Of a stretch of 64,000 bases of DNA, positions 20,281-29,519 are shown in pieces. A model generated the notes under the pieces. The model was not told the origin of the DNA. It was given only the letters and a program-made list of their open reading frames with translations, and ran no database searches. Both the position numbers and the translations under genes were made by a program. Source of the DNA: Flavobacteriales bacterium (lineage in GTDB: Bacteria > Bacteroidota > Bacteroidia > Flavobacteriales_E > Vicingaceae); assembly GCA_905339165.1 (NCBI GenBank), contig CAJPFH010000005.1:62001-126000 (forward strand). Direction: 5' to 3'. Position 1 is the stretch's first letter. Each line of letters starts with the position of its first letter.

Positions 20281-21408
20281 TTATTGTTTTACTATTTTAA
20301 TAGCCCTATGATTGTAATCGGGAAGTAAAAAATAAACACCTTTTTCTTCTAATTCAATAGTAATCTGTTTATCGTTTGTGGATATGGAGTAAACCAACAT
20401 ACCAAGAGTATTGTAAATATTTACAATACTCTTGGTTTCGTTGTTATTAAAGCAAACAGAAAAGGTATTGTTTGAAGGGTTTGGGTAAACCGTTACTGAA
20501 TTTAAATAATTATGATCATTAACACTGTTTAATTGATTTAGTTTATACTGACTGAAAAATCTCCATATTTCTTTACTGGCACTAAAATCCATATTTGTTA
20601 TGTTAATATTTACAGGAGCTCCTGGCCATGAGTGGCCTCCCCCAATAATTTTATATAATTCAACAGAAGATTGGTTTGTGCCACTTGGGTATACAAAATG
20701 CTCTGCCACACAACCATCGGCAGGTGCAATATCGGGAAGCAAATTGTAAATGGGTGTAGGGGAACAATTATTAAAATTTACCCAAAACTTTACTAGGGTA
20801 TCCACAGGCACAAAGGCAAGATTACCAATGTAAGGAACGGTAGCATCGAGTGTGCCATGTATTTGCATAACCGGTGTAGGTTTTGGCGGGGTACAAGTGC
20901 CAAAATAAAAATGAGCCATGGTGCCGGTAACTGAAGCTATTGCTGCAATGCGGTTTCCTAAGAAACAGGCTAAGTGATAGCTCATAAAACCACCGTTACT
21001 CATTCCTGTGCAGTATATGCGGGTTGTATCTATATTGTAATGGGCAGATACGGTATCTATTAGTGCAGAAATAAAACCAATATCATCAACTGAGGAGCCT
21101 CCGAATGTATTCCAAAAGCGTTTGCTGTTTCCGTCAAAACTGCCGTTGGGTGCCACAATAATAAAATTAGCTGTGTCTGCAATGGGTCTAAAATCTCCAT
21201 AAACTTCTTGATCCGAATTTACAGATCCATAACCGTGTAAATTAAATACTAACGGAACAGGATTTATACCGTTATAAACAGAAGGAATATAAACGCGATA
21301 ATCTCTAAAAATACCCCCATATAGAAAACTATCTACCACTGTAGTCTGCGAATACGCATTGGTTAGAATAAGAAATAGAAAAGACGGTAAGAGTGATTTT
21401 AAATCCAT
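20281..21408 (-). CDS. T9SS-secreted esterase, PHB depolymerase/feruloyl esterase-like
   Basis: This 375-residue protein has a signal peptide (about 1-20) and an alpha/beta hydrolase domain of the LpqC/PHB-depolymerase type: oxyanion region VFNLHGYGS (54-62), nucleophile Ser137 in GMSNGGFMSYH, and the histidine in GGGHSWPG. The last 75 residues are a T9SS type-A sorting domain (SVTVYPNPSNNTF, IYNTLGMLVYS, KGVYFLL, IKIVKQ). It is therefore likely released or anchored at the cell surface to cleave an ester-bearing polymer; the substrate is not readable. Confidence 0.87.
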   Translation of the reverse strand: MDLKSLLPSFLFLILTNAYSQTTVVDSFLYGGIFRDYRVYIPSVYNGINPVPLVFNLHGYGSVNSDQEVYGDFRPIADTANFIIVAPNGSFDGNSKRFWNTFGGSSVDDIGFISALIDTVSAHYNIDTTRIYCTGMSNGGFMSYHLACFLGNRIAAIASVTGTMAHFYFGTCTPPKPTPVMQIHGTLDATVPYIGNLAFVPVDTLVKFWVNFNNCSPTPIYNLLPDIAPADGCVAEHFVYPSGTNQSSVELYKIIGGGHSWPGAPVNINITNMDFSASKEIWRFFSQYKLNQLNSVNDHNYLNSVTVYPNPSNNTFSVCFNNNETKSIVNIYNTLGMLVYSISTNDKQITIELEEKGVYFLLPDYNHRAIKIVKQ

Positions 21409-21432
21409 TATTTACTTCATTAGCTTTAATGG

Positions 21433-21440
21433 CAAAATTA
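21433..21440 (-). promoter_or_regulatory. promoter -7 element of the secreted esterase gene
   Basis: On the minus strand this reads TAATTTTG, a perfect TAnnTTTG box, 24 nt before the esterase ATG. A TTTAG about 15 nt further upstream is a weak -33 partner. Confidence 0.45.
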
Positions 21441-21519
21441 ATGGTAATTATCCTGCTAAAATTTATCGTTTTAGAAATATCCAAATATAAACTACCTTCG
21501 TAACGGTTATTCTTGTACG

Positions 21520-22113
21520 GTGAGAAATTATCCAAAGTATCTGTTTAGTGTTTATTTGTTGATTTGGGGTATTTTAGCCATCAATCCAAGTTATCGGTTT
21601 GATTGGTTTCTGGAAAATATACTGGTTTTTGTATTCGGTATTTTATTAGTAGTTACACATCGAAAATACCCGCTTTCAAACAAATCGTACACCCTTATCT
21701 TTTTATTTTCCGTTTTCCATATTATTGGAGCACATTATACATATTCGGAAGTTCCATTTGCAAGCAAATTAAGTGAATTGGTGGGCGTAGAAAGAAACTA
21801 TTACGATCGTTTTATTCATTTTACTTTCGGATTATTGATTACACTTCCGATGGGTAATTTACTTGAATTGCTTTCTAAAATAAGTGGTCGGTGGCTATAC
21901 CTTTTAACTATAGCTATTATGATTAGCTTTGGGGAGATTTACGAACTTTTAGAGTGGCTCACCGCAATAATCGTTTCGCCCAAAGCTGGTATAGCATTTT
22001 TAGGAGCACAAGGAGATGTATTTGATGCACAAAAAGATGTATTTTGTAATCTCGCTGGCATTTTTATTGCTCTGTTGGTTTATTTTTTTACAAAGAAAAG
22101 GAGTTTGTTATAG
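21520..22113 (+). CDS. DUF2238/YjdF-like integral membrane protein
   Basis: This 197-residue protein has several hydrophobic segments and matches the DUF2238 (YjdF-type) pattern: GAHYTYSEVPF, the central YYDRFIHFTFGLLI and the acidic FGEIYELLEW helix, then GAQGDVFDAQKDVFCNLAG near the C-terminus. Its role is unknown. The best start is GTG at 21520. The next gene starts 4 nt after its stop. Confidence 0.8.
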   Translation: MRNYPKYLFSVYLLIWGILAINPSYRFDWFLENILVFVFGILLVVTHRKYPLSNKSYTLIFLFSVFHIIGAHYTYSEVPFASKLSELVGVERNYYDRFIHFTFGLLITLPMGNLLELLSKISGRWLYLLTIAIMISFGEIYELLEWLTAIIVSPKAGIAFLGAQGDVFDAQKDVFCNLAGIFIALLVYFFTKKRSLL

Positions 22114-22117
22114 TATC

Positions 22118-23176
22118 ATGATTTTTAAATACAGTTTTGTTTTTATTGTTTTAATATCCACCTCTTCTTGTGTACGAATAACGTACAAGAAGCCCTATTA
22201 TCCTTTTGAGTCACACAAAGCATTTCAGGAGCCTGATTATGCAAATGAATCTTCTTGGGCTGCATTGCCCAACAAAAAGGACAATGCAGATTTAGTGCCT
22301 GATAACTCATTATTAAAGAATAATCAGGATAGTGCCTTGGCAGATGTTTTTTATATACATCCCACTTCGTACAACGGAGAAGAGTGGAATGCGACTATCG
22401 AAAACAAGAAAATAAATAAAAGAACAGATAATCTTGCTATTCGGCATCAGGCAAGCATATTTAATGAGAGTTGCAAAATTTATGCACCACGCTATAGGCA
22501 AGCAACACTATACAGTTTTATTGATCCATTTAATAATGGAGAAAAAGCGATTCATTTAGCCTATCAAGATATTAAAAGAGCTTTTGAATATTATTTAAAA
22601 CATTGGAATAAAAATAGGCCTATTGTTATAGCAGCTCACAGTCAAGGAACGGCTCATGCTTTGCAATTAATAAAAGATTATTTTGATGGTACACCTCTTA
22701 GCAAACAATTAGTGGTCGCTTATCTTGTAGGAATACCTGTAAGAAAAGATGCTTTTATAACGATTGCTCCATGTAATTATGCCGAAGAAACGGGCTGTTT
22801 TGTAAGTTGGATGACATTTGCTTGGAATAAGAAATCAAAGAAATTTGAACATGTTTACAAAACAAATCTCCCTCTTTACCAATACAACCACCATTCCATC
22901 AATTGCACAAATCCTTTAAGTTGGACCAACGATACCATTTATCAGGATAAAACTAAAAACAAAGGTTCTGTTCCAGTATCATTTAAAAAAATAAAAAAGC
23001 AGGTTTGCGATGCACAATCTTATGATGGTGTGTTGTGGATACATTTGCATAAAAATATAAGATATCCTTCGTTTCCTGACGGAAATTTCCACCCTGTAGA
23101 TTACAATTTATTTTACATTAATATCAGAGAAAATGTAAAACAACGAATAGAGACCTACCTTAAATCCAAAGATTAA
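22118..23176 (+). CDS. DUF3089 family lipoprotein, alpha/beta-hydrolase-like
   Basis: From the ATG at 22118 the protein has 352 residues and a lipoprotein signal (hydrophobic stretch ending LISTSSC). It shows DUF3089 hallmarks: VFYIHPTSYNGEEWNA, YAPRYRQATLYSF, the nucleophile elbow AAHSQGTAHALQL and a C-terminal LHKNIRYPSFPDGNFHPVDYNLFY block. The hydrolase elbow suggests esterase activity, but no substrate is known. The frame reaches back into the preceding DUF2238 gene, but those codons belong to that gene; the 4-nt spacing suggests one transcript. Confidence 0.83.
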   Translation: MIFKYSFVFIVLISTSSCVRITYKKPYYPFESHKAFQEPDYANESSWAALPNKKDNADLVPDNSLLKNNQDSALADVFYIHPTSYNGEEWNATIENKKINKRTDNLAIRHQASIFNESCKIYAPRYRQATLYSFIDPFNNGEKAIHLAYQDIKRAFEYYLKHWNKNRPIVIAAHSQGTAHALQLIKDYFDGTPLSKQLVVAYLVGIPVRKDAFITIAPCNYAEETGCFVSWMTFAWNKKSKKFEHVYKTNLPLYQYNHHSINCTNPLSWTNDTIYQDKTKNKGSVPVSFKKIKKQVCDAQSYDGVLWIHLHKNIRYPSFPDGNFHPVDYNLFYINIRENVKQRIETYLKSKD

Positions 23177-23199
23177 TTCGTAGTAGAGTATCTTTTTCT

Positions 23200-24879
23200 T
23201 TAAGACAGGCCTGTAATTTTTCCTTGATTATCAATATCCATACCCTCCGAGGCAGGAATAGCAGGAAGTCCAGGCATTCGCATCATATCTCCCAAAATAG
23301 GAATAATGAAACCCGCTCCTGCTGCAAATTCAAACTCGCGAATGGTAACAGAAAAATTTGTCGGTCGTCCAATTTTACTTTCATTATCGGAAAAAGATTT
23401 TTGTGTTTTAGCCATGCACAAAGGGAATTTGTCCATACCTAAATCATAGATTCTTTTTAAATCGGTGCGGGCTTTTGCGGCATATTCTACACTGCTTGCT
23501 CCATAAATTTCTTTTGCAATAGTTTCTATTTTCTTTTCTACCGGCCAGTTCCAATCGTACAAAGCTTTATAACTATTTCTGCCCGATTGTATTTCTTCTA
23601 CCACTGCTTTTGCTAATTCCATCATGCCATCGCCACCCTTTGCAAAACCTTCCGCACGCACTGCTTTAACGCCTAGTTTGGCACAGCGTTCTTGCACTAA
23701 TGCAATTTCTTCATCAGAATCGGTAGGGAAGTGGTTTACGGCTACCACCGGATAGTATCCGAATTTAATCATATTCTCAATATGTTTTTCTAGATTGGCT
23801 ACACCCATCTCCACTTTTTTAATATCGGGTGTATTGTATTCATCTTTTTTTGCTCCGCCATGATGCCGCAGAGCTCGGATTGTAGCAACCAGTACTACCG
23901 CCTTCGGACGTAGTCCCGAAGCCCCACATTTGATATTTAAGAACTTTTCGGCACCTAAATCAGCACCAAATCCGGCTTCAGTAATTACGTATTCCGAAAG
24001 AGACAATCCGGTTTTAGTAGCAATTATAGTGTTAGTTCCTTGTGCAATATTGGCAAAAGGACCACCATGAATAATGGCAGGATTGCCCTCTAAAGTCTGT
24101 ACCAAATTAGGTTTTATGGCATCTTTTAGCAACAGAGCCATAGCTCCTTGAGCATTTAAATCTCTAGCATACACAGGTTTTTTATCAAAAGTAGAACCGA
24201 TGTAAATGTTGCCCAATTTTTCTTTTAAATCTTCAATATTTTTGCTCATACACAAAATGGCCATCACTTCTGATGCGGGAGTAATATTAAAACCATTTTC
24301 TCTAGGAATACCATTTGCAGTGCCACCAATACCAATTATAATGTGTCGTAGAGATCGGTCATTCATATCAATTACTCTTTTCCAAACAATGGTACGCGGA
24401 TCTATATTTAAACTTCTGCTCTTATTCTGAATGTTGTTATCAATGAGTGCGGCTAATAAATTATTAGCTTTCTCAATCGCATTAAAATCACCGGTAAAAT
24501 GTAGGTTTATATCTTCCATAGGAATTACCTGTGCATAACCACCGCCTGCAGCTCCTCCTTTAATACCGAAAACAGGACCTAAAGATGGTTCACGCAATAC
24601 AACGGTTGCCTGTTTGCCAATTTTGTTTAATCCTTCGGTTAGCCCGATAGAAGTAGTGGTTTTCCCCTCTCCGGCTGGGGTAGGAGTTATCGCTGTAACC
24701 AATACTAAATGATGTTCTGCGATTTTATCCTCGTTTATGAGGGTAAGCGGAAGTTTTGCTTTATACTTGCCAAAGTGTTCCAAGTGGTCTACATCAATAT
24801 TTAATTTTGCAGCAATTTCGTTGATGTGTTTAATCTTCGCATTTTGAGCTATTTCTAAGTCTGTAGGAAATGTGGCCAT
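23200..24879 (-). CDS. fhs: formate--tetrahydrofolate ligase
   Basis: Fhs ligates formate to THF with ATP, giving 10-formyl-THF for one-carbon metabolism. The ATP-binding loop TPTPAGEGKTTTSIGL is near residue 68, followed by REPSLGPVFGIKGGAAGGGYAQV, FTGDFNAI and DLGAEKFLNIKC. I chose the ATG at 24879 (559 residues, the normal length); an upstream TTG would add 7 residues. It diverges from the DUF2341 T9SS gene. Confidence 0.95.
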   Translation of the reverse strand: MATFPTDLEIAQNAKIKHINEIAAKLNIDVDHLEHFGKYKAKLPLTLINEDKIAEHHLVLVTAITPTPAGEGKTTTSIGLTEGLNKIGKQATVVLREPSLGPVFGIKGGAAGGGYAQVIPMEDINLHFTGDFNAIEKANNLLAALIDNNIQNKSRSLNIDPRTIVWKRVIDMNDRSLRHIIIGIGGTANGIPRENGFNITPASEVMAILCMSKNIEDLKEKLGNIYIGSTFDKKPVYARDLNAQGAMALLLKDAIKPNLVQTLEGNPAIIHGGPFANIAQGTNTIIATKTGLSLSEYVITEAGFGADLGAEKFLNIKCGASGLRPKAVVLVATIRALRHHGGAKKDEYNTPDIKKVEMGVANLEKHIENMIKFGYYPVVAVNHFPTDSDEEIALVQERCAKLGVKAVRAEGFAKGGDGMMELAKAVVEEIQSGRNSYKALYDWNWPVEKKIETIAKEIYGASSVEYAAKARTDLKRIYDLGMDKFPLCMAKTQKSFSDNESKIGRPTNFSVTIREFEFAAGAGFIIPILGDMMRMPGLPAIPASEGMDIDNQGKITGLS

Positions 24880-24942
24880 AGGTTTGAAATTTTTTGGCAA
24901 TTTATAAAAAAAATATAACTTCGTAAGTAAATATAAAAATAT

Positions 24943-26580
24943 ATGAAAAAGATTGTTCTATTTAACATTATTGCTCTATTGGCAAATAGCATGTTATTCT
25001 CTCAATTAAATGGGTGGGAATTTAAAGTACCGGTAAAAATATACGAGAAATCGGGGGTAAGTCTCTCTCAGTTTCAGGTACCTATTTATTTTGATACACA
25101 AACCCCAATACAAGCGGGAGATATGAAGCCAATGGGAGAAGATATTCGCTTTTCGAGTGATTGTGATGGAAGTAACTTGTTGCTGCATTACATAGATTCG
25201 GGTATTAATTCACCGAATACAAAAATTTGGGTAAGAGTTCCCTCCATTCCTGCAAACGATTCGGTAACGATATTTATTTTTTACGGAAACCCTTTAGCTC
25301 CTCAAACCAGCAACATCAACACATTCGATGGGCAACATTCTGCTACCGATAGTGTTGTTGTGGCTTCTATCAATTCAATTGTTTCAAATTCTCAGCGAGG
25401 TTTTCGGTTTACCGTTAATCAAAAAATGCTTGTGGGAGCACTGGGCAAAAGAGAACCCACAGGTACGGCAAGAATCATTACCATTTTCGATTTTAATTCT
25501 CAGGCTAAATTAGCTCAAGATACCGTGCCTATTGGAGTGGTAGGGCAGTATAATTATAAAATATTGAACCAACCTATTTGGTTAAATGCCGGACAACAAT
25601 ATATTTTATCTCAATTTCAGGCATTAAATGATGGATATTATTATGGCACTTCAAGTCAAAGTGGACAGCATCTTACCTATAATGATATGCGTTTTTGTAA
25701 CAGTTGTAACCAAAATACGTTTCCAACCAGTTCTTTGGGAAATATGCATTATGGAACGCCCGATTTTTGGTATTATTTATACAAAACAGCCAGTGTAGCA
25801 CCTTCTTATGTATTAGGTAATATAAGTCCTACAACACCCGTGGTAACCGTATTATCAAACGATACCCTTTGCGAAGGTGACACCGCCTTTTTAGAATCCA
25901 ATTTTGTAAATGGAGCAACTTATCAATGGTTGTTCAATTCGAATCTCATTAATGGAGCTGTTTCACAACAATATGGAGCAACCTCTTCGGGGAATTATGC
26001 TGTAGTTATTACCGATCAATTGGGTTGTAAAGATACTTCTGCCAGTGTAAGTATTTTAGTAAATTCCTTACCCAATGCCACTATAACTCCTATTGGTTCT
26101 ATTTGCAGCAATGCTCCACCTGTAACTTTAAATACAGCAACTCCGGGAGGAATATGGAGTGGTAATGGAATTACAAATGTAAACACAGGCGAATTTGACC
26201 CTTCTGTTGCGGGTGTAGGCACACATATTATTTCTTATTCTGTTACGGATAATACAACAGGTTGTACCGGAGAAGATACATTGAGCATTGTTATTCTTGA
26301 TTGTACCGGAATAAATGAAAACGGATTAAAAGCAGATGTTTCAATTTATCCCAATCCAAGCAATGGTAATTTTACGATATCCATTCAATCTGAAATAGAG
26401 CAAAATCTACAAATTCAAATACTAAATAACAACGGTCAAAAAGTGAACACATTTGATAGAAAAATAATTTCAGGTCAAAATAAAATCGAAATTAATTTAG
26501 CGAATTTCTCTAAAGGCAACTATTTGATTAATATCCTTAATGGAATAGGGGTGAAATCTTATACTATTGTATTGAGATAA
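24943..26580 (+). CDS. T9SS-secreted DUF2341 domain protein
   Basis: The 545-residue protein has a signal peptide (about 1-20), an N-terminal DUF2341 domain (GWEFKVPVKIYEKSG to FIFYGNPLAP, about 24-125), a second beta domain, Ig-like modules (TLCEGDTAFLES, YQWLFNSNLING, GNYAVVITDQLGCKD) and a terminal type-A sorting domain (VSIYPNPSNGNF, ILNNNGQKV, KGNYLINI). It is likely a surface or released protein that binds a ligand. DUF2341 recurs in bacterial extracellular proteins without a settled function. Confidence 0.85.
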   Translation: MKKIVLFNIIALLANSMLFSQLNGWEFKVPVKIYEKSGVSLSQFQVPIYFDTQTPIQAGDMKPMGEDIRFSSDCDGSNLLLHYIDSGINSPNTKIWVRVPSIPANDSVTIFIFYGNPLAPQTSNINTFDGQHSATDSVVVASINSIVSNSQRGFRFTVNQKMLVGALGKREPTGTARIITIFDFNSQAKLAQDTVPIGVVGQYNYKILNQPIWLNAGQQYILSQFQALNDGYYYGTSSQSGQHLTYNDMRFCNSCNQNTFPTSSLGNMHYGTPDFWYYLYKTASVAPSYVLGNISPTTPVVTVLSNDTLCEGDTAFLESNFVNGATYQWLFNSNLINGAVSQQYGATSSGNYAVVITDQLGCKDTSASVSILVNSLPNATITPIGSICSNAPPVTLNTATPGGIWSGNGITNVNTGEFDPSVAGVGTHIISYSVTDNTTGCTGEDTLSIVILDCTGINENGLKADVSIYPNPSNGNFTISIQSEIEQNLQIQILNNNGQKVNTFDRKIISGQNKIEINLANFSKGNYLINILNGIGVKSYTIVLR

Positions 26581-26606
26581 ATGAAAATTAAAACCATATT
26601 AAGATA

Positions 26607-27086
26607 ATGAGAATATTATTCATCTGTTTTATCGTAGCAATACTCTATTCATCTTGTAAAAAGAAAACCATTCACAAGTGTTATCCCGAATATTCATCAG
26701 CCACAGTAAATGGAAATAATTGGATGGGAAAAGTAGAGGTTATCTTTAAGAAAAACATTTTGGGTGATAATATGAGCATTAAATCTTTTTCATTTTTTAA
26801 CCCCAAAGACAGTACGGTAATAGACATTATAATATACAGCCCCCAAGATGGCAGCAAAGGCCAAGTGCTAACAGAGAATGATGCTGTGTTTATATATAGA
26901 AAAGGGGGAGCCTCGCCTTTCTATTATTCTACCGAGTACCCTATATTAAACACCTACGGCAAACTTACCTTTACCGATTTTGATGAAGGGTATGGAATGG
27001 AAGGAACATTCGAGTTTATTGCCCATAAAACCGATAGTTCAGAAACTTCTGTTCAAAGTGGTTTCTTTTCGGCTGTAGATAATTAA
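26607..27086 (+). CDS. small lipoprotein, function unknown
   Basis: This 159-residue protein starts with a short hydrophobic segment ending in LYSSC (lipobox, Cys near 17) followed by KKK, typical of a lipoprotein signal. The rest is beta-rich (SSATVNGNNWMGKVEV, SSETSVQSGFFSAVDN), like a family of Bacteroidota lipoproteins with a jelly-roll fold. It lies 26 nt after the DUF2341 gene and ends before a strong bidirectional terminator. Confidence 0.7.
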   Translation: MRILFICFIVAILYSSCKKKTIHKCYPEYSSATVNGNNWMGKVEVIFKKNILGDNMSIKSFSFFNPKDSTVIDIIIYSPQDGSKGQVLTENDAVFIYRKGGASPFYYSTEYPILNTYGKLTFTDFDEGYGMEGTFEFIAHKTDSSETSVQSGFFSAVDN

Positions 27087-27094
27087 TAGAGATA

Positions 27095-27146
27095 TTTATT
27101 AAAACAAAAAATGCACAGAATTCTGTGCATTTTTTGTTTTAATAAA
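27095..27146. terminator. bidirectional terminator, 52-bp palindrome
   Basis: A perfect inverted repeat with its centre at GAATTC (27118-27123) spans 52 bp; the inner arms are ATGCACAGAA and TTCTGTGCAT, flanked by A-rich and T-rich tracts. It sits between the convergent lipoprotein gene (26607-27086) and rpmE2 (27157-27408), so it can end transcription from both sides. Confidence 0.85.
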
Positions 27147-27156
27147 ATAGAAAAAT

Positions 27157-27408
27157 TTATCCTTTTTTAGCGTAACGCTTCTTGAATTTGTCAATTCTAC
27201 CTGCTGTGTCTACTAATTGAGATTTGCCGGTATAAAAAGGGTGCGAGGTGTGCGATATTTCCAATTTAACAACAGGATATTCGTTCCCATCTTCCCACAC
27301 AATAGTATCTTTTGTTTGTGCAGAAGAACGGCACAAAAAAGAGTAATCGTTACTCATATCTTTAAAAACTACCAATCTGTAGCTTTCCGGATGTATTCCT
27401 TTTTTCAT
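27157..27408 (-). CDS. rpmE2: 50S ribosomal protein L31 type B
   Basis: The 83-residue protein has the type-B L31 signature: [11 protein letters not shown], the FKDMS segment, the [20 protein letters not shown] core and a basic tail. It lacks the CxxC zinc motif of type-A L31, so it is the zinc-independent form. It converges on a lipoprotein gene and shares its terminator. Confidence 0.96.
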   Translation of the reverse strand: MKKGIHPESYRLVVFKDMSNDYSFLCRSSAQTKDTIVWEDGNEYPVVKLEISHTSHPFYTGKSQLVDTAGRIDKFKKRYAKKG

Positions 27409-27478
27409 AGATGCTTTTTTTTAAGGCTGCAAATGTAATAATTATTGAATTAAACCGCAACAATTAGTTTCAAATTTA

Positions 27479-27486
27479 TACTTTTG
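27479..27486 (+). promoter_or_regulatory. promoter -7 element (TACTTTTG)
   Basis: A perfect TAnnTTTG box 13 nt before the ATG at 27500, in the short gap downstream of divergent rpmE2. The -33 partner is not clear. Confidence 0.4.
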
Positions 27487-27499
27487 ACAATCAAAACCA

Positions 27500-28354
27500 A
27501 TGACTTTGAAAATAAAAATATTCTTGCTTGGACTATTTTTTACTACTCATTTGACCAATGCAAATGCTCAGAAGAGTAGCTTAACCTTAGGTCCTGAAAT
27601 AGGAACACTGTTAGAACCTCTCCGCAGCACGGAAGCCTTAGGAAATCACTTTCATTTAGGGATAAATGGAGGCTTGCACCTAAAATATGATGTGAGCAGT
27701 AATTTTTCGGTTAGTTTTAGAACATTAGCTTCTACCAGAAAAAAAAGTTTTTTTTACGAATCTTCTTTTAGAGAGGAGGGACGCATTAATGAATGGATTA
27801 AATCTTTTGGGCCCACGTTTGGTGTAGATACAAACTTTTTACTTTTAGACACAAACGGCAGTTTTATAAAAATTACAACCTACAATAAATACAATGGCTC
27901 ACATAAACAGCTTTTTATAGATTTTCCGCTTACTGCTAATTATAAATATCAAAATTTTTCGGTGTATGGCGGGTTTTACTTAAGTTTATTACTTCGGAAC
28001 GAAACAGTTACCGAAACCTATAGTGAAACCCCTGCTCTAGACTTGATTAATACAGATTCTTTTCCGGAGATAAACTTAATTATTAAACTTCTTTTTCCAA
28101 ACCACAGGCAAACGGAAGTTAATTACAATGTTTCAAAAACCAATATACTTACTGTAGACTATGGTCTTTTGCTAGGAACCAGTTACCACGTAAACCAACT
28201 TTATTTTTATGCCCGTTACATGATGGGGATTCCTGATTACCGCACAGAGACAAATGGCGATGAGAAGTATGCCAATCATTTAATACAGTTTGGAATTGGT
28301 TTCAACTTTCCGTTTTCGGGTAATACCGGCAAAAGCGTTCCCAGTTTAGAGTAA
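27500..28354 (+). CDS. outer-membrane beta-barrel protein, function unknown
   Basis: This 284-residue protein has a signal peptide (LGLFFTTHLTNANA) and alternating strands with long polar loops (SSLTLGPEIGTLLE, FYARYMMGIPDY, HLIQFGIGFNFPF), the look of an outer-membrane barrel. I recognise no family. It stands between rpmE2 and serC with a promoter box in front and a hairpin terminator behind, so it is probably monocistronic. Confidence 0.65.
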   Translation: MTLKIKIFLLGLFFTTHLTNANAQKSSLTLGPEIGTLLEPLRSTEALGNHFHLGINGGLHLKYDVSSNFSVSFRTLASTRKKSFFYESSFREEGRINEWIKSFGPTFGVDTNFLLLDTNGSFIKITTYNKYNGSHKQLFIDFPLTANYKYQNFSVYGGFYLSLLLRNETVTETYSETPALDLINTDSFPEINLIIKLLFPNHRQTEVNYNVSKTNILTVDYGLLLGTSYHVNQLYFYARYMMGIPDYRTETNGDEKYANHLIQFGIGFNFPFSGNTGKSVPSLE

Positions 28355-28375
28355 ATTGGAATAAACATGATTAAG

Positions 28376-28398
28376 AAAAAGAAATTAAATTTCTTTTT
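28376..28398 (+). terminator. hairpin terminator after the barrel gene
   Basis: An 11-bp inverted repeat, AAAAAGAAATT then one base then AATTTCTTTTT, ends in a T-tract 22 nt after the stop of the barrel gene. It separates that gene from the serC promoter. Confidence 0.6.
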
Positions 28399-28415
28399 AT
28401 GTTATTCGTAAAATA

Positions 28416-28423
28416 TAAATTTG
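28416..28423 (+). promoter_or_regulatory. promoter -7 element of the serC operon
   Basis: TAAATTTG, a perfect TAnnTTTG box, lies 19 nt before the serC ATG; a T-tract about 17 nt upstream could act as the -33 region. Confidence 0.5.
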
Positions 28424-28442
28424 CCGACCAATCATAAAAAAC

Positions 28443-29519
28443 ATGTCTACAAAAATCCACAATTTTAGTGCAGGGCCAGGTATATTGCCTGCCGAAGTAA
28501 TGAAAAAAGCATCTGAAGCTTGTATCAATTTTAAACATTCAGGATTATCCCTGCTCGAAATATCACACCGCAGCAAAGATTATATTGAAGTAATGGACGA
28601 AGCTCGTTCTATTATAAAGCAATTATTTGAGTTGGGGAATGATTACGAAGTGCTTTATTTGGGTGGTGGGGCTAGTTTACAGTTTGGCATGGTGCCTTAC
28701 AATTTGTTAAGTGATGGTGGATATGCGGCATACGTAAATACCGGCACATGGGCCAGCAAGGCCATACAAGAAGCTCAAAAGATAGGAAGAGTAAGTGTAA
28801 TTGCAAGTTCGGAAGATAAAAACTTTAGTTATATTCCCAAAAATTATACTATTCCAAGCGATGCCGATTATTTTCATATTACATCTAACAATACCATTTA
28901 TGGTACACAAATTAAGGAATTTCCGAAAAGCAATATTCCGGTAGTTTGCGATATGTCGTCCGATATTTTTAGCCGAAAAGTAGATGCAAACCAATTTGCA
29001 CTTATTTATGCCGGTGCTCAAAAAAATATGGGGCCGGCCGGAGCTACTTTAGTCGTTATTAGAAAAGATATGGTAGGGAAAACCACTCGCAAAAAACTCT
29101 CCATGCTCGATTATGCCGTACACATCAAGGGTGAGAGCATGTATAATACTCCTCCTGTTTTTCCGGTATACGTAGTATTAGAAACCCTAAAGTGGCTTCA
29201 GGCAAACGGAGGAGTTTCTTGGATCGAAAAAATAAATAATGCCAAAGCAGAATTACTGTACAACGAAATTGATACAAATCCTCTTTTTTATGGAACTGCG
29301 GCAAAAGAAGACCGCTCTTACATGAATGTTTGTTTTTTACTACACAACCCCGAACTAGAAACTGCATTTGAAAAAACAACCAAAGAAGCGGGCATAAGTG
29401 GAATAAAAGGGCATCGCTCGGTAGGTGGATACAGAGCCTCTATTTATAATGCCATGCCAATAGAAAGTGTAAAAGTGCTAGTCGAAACAATGAAAGAATT
29501 TGCAATTAAACATGGATAA
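28443..29519 (+). CDS. serC: phosphoserine aminotransferase
   Basis: SerC makes 3-phosphoserine from 3-phosphohydroxypyruvate and glutamate with PLP. Family marks are NFSAGPGILPAEVM at the N-terminus, LYLGGGASLQFGM, the PLP lysine in IYAGAQKNMGPAGATLV and the C-terminal GHRSVGGYRASIYNA. Length 358 is standard. It overlaps serA by 8 nt and heads the serC-serA-DUF1015 operon. Confidence 0.96.
   Translation: MSTKIHNFSAGPGILPAEVMKKASEACINFKHSGLSLLEISHRSKDYIEVMDEARSIIKQLFELGNDYEVLYLGGGASLQFGMVPYNLLSDGGYAAYVNTGTWASKAIQEAQKIGRVSVIASSEDKNFSYIPKNYTIPSDADYFHITSNNTIYGTQIKEFPKSNIPVVCDMSSDIFSRKVDANQFALIYAGAQKNMGPAGATLVVIRKDMVGKTTRKKLSMLDYAVHIKGESMYNTPPVFPVYVVLETLKWLQANGGVSWIEKINNAKAELLYNEIDTNPLFYGTAAKEDRSYMNVCFLLHNPELETAFEKTTKEAGISGIKGHRSVGGYRASIYNAMPIESVKVLVETMKEFAIKHG

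Noticed and set aside
22016-22117. DUF3089 protein starting at 22016
   Set aside because: Those codons lie inside the DUF2238 gene in another frame, and the later ATG gives a proper lipoprotein signal.
24880-24942. Tetrahydrofolate riboswitch upstream of fhs
   Set aside because: The gap is only about 60 nt, A/T-rich and shared with a divergent gene, with no room for the conserved structure.
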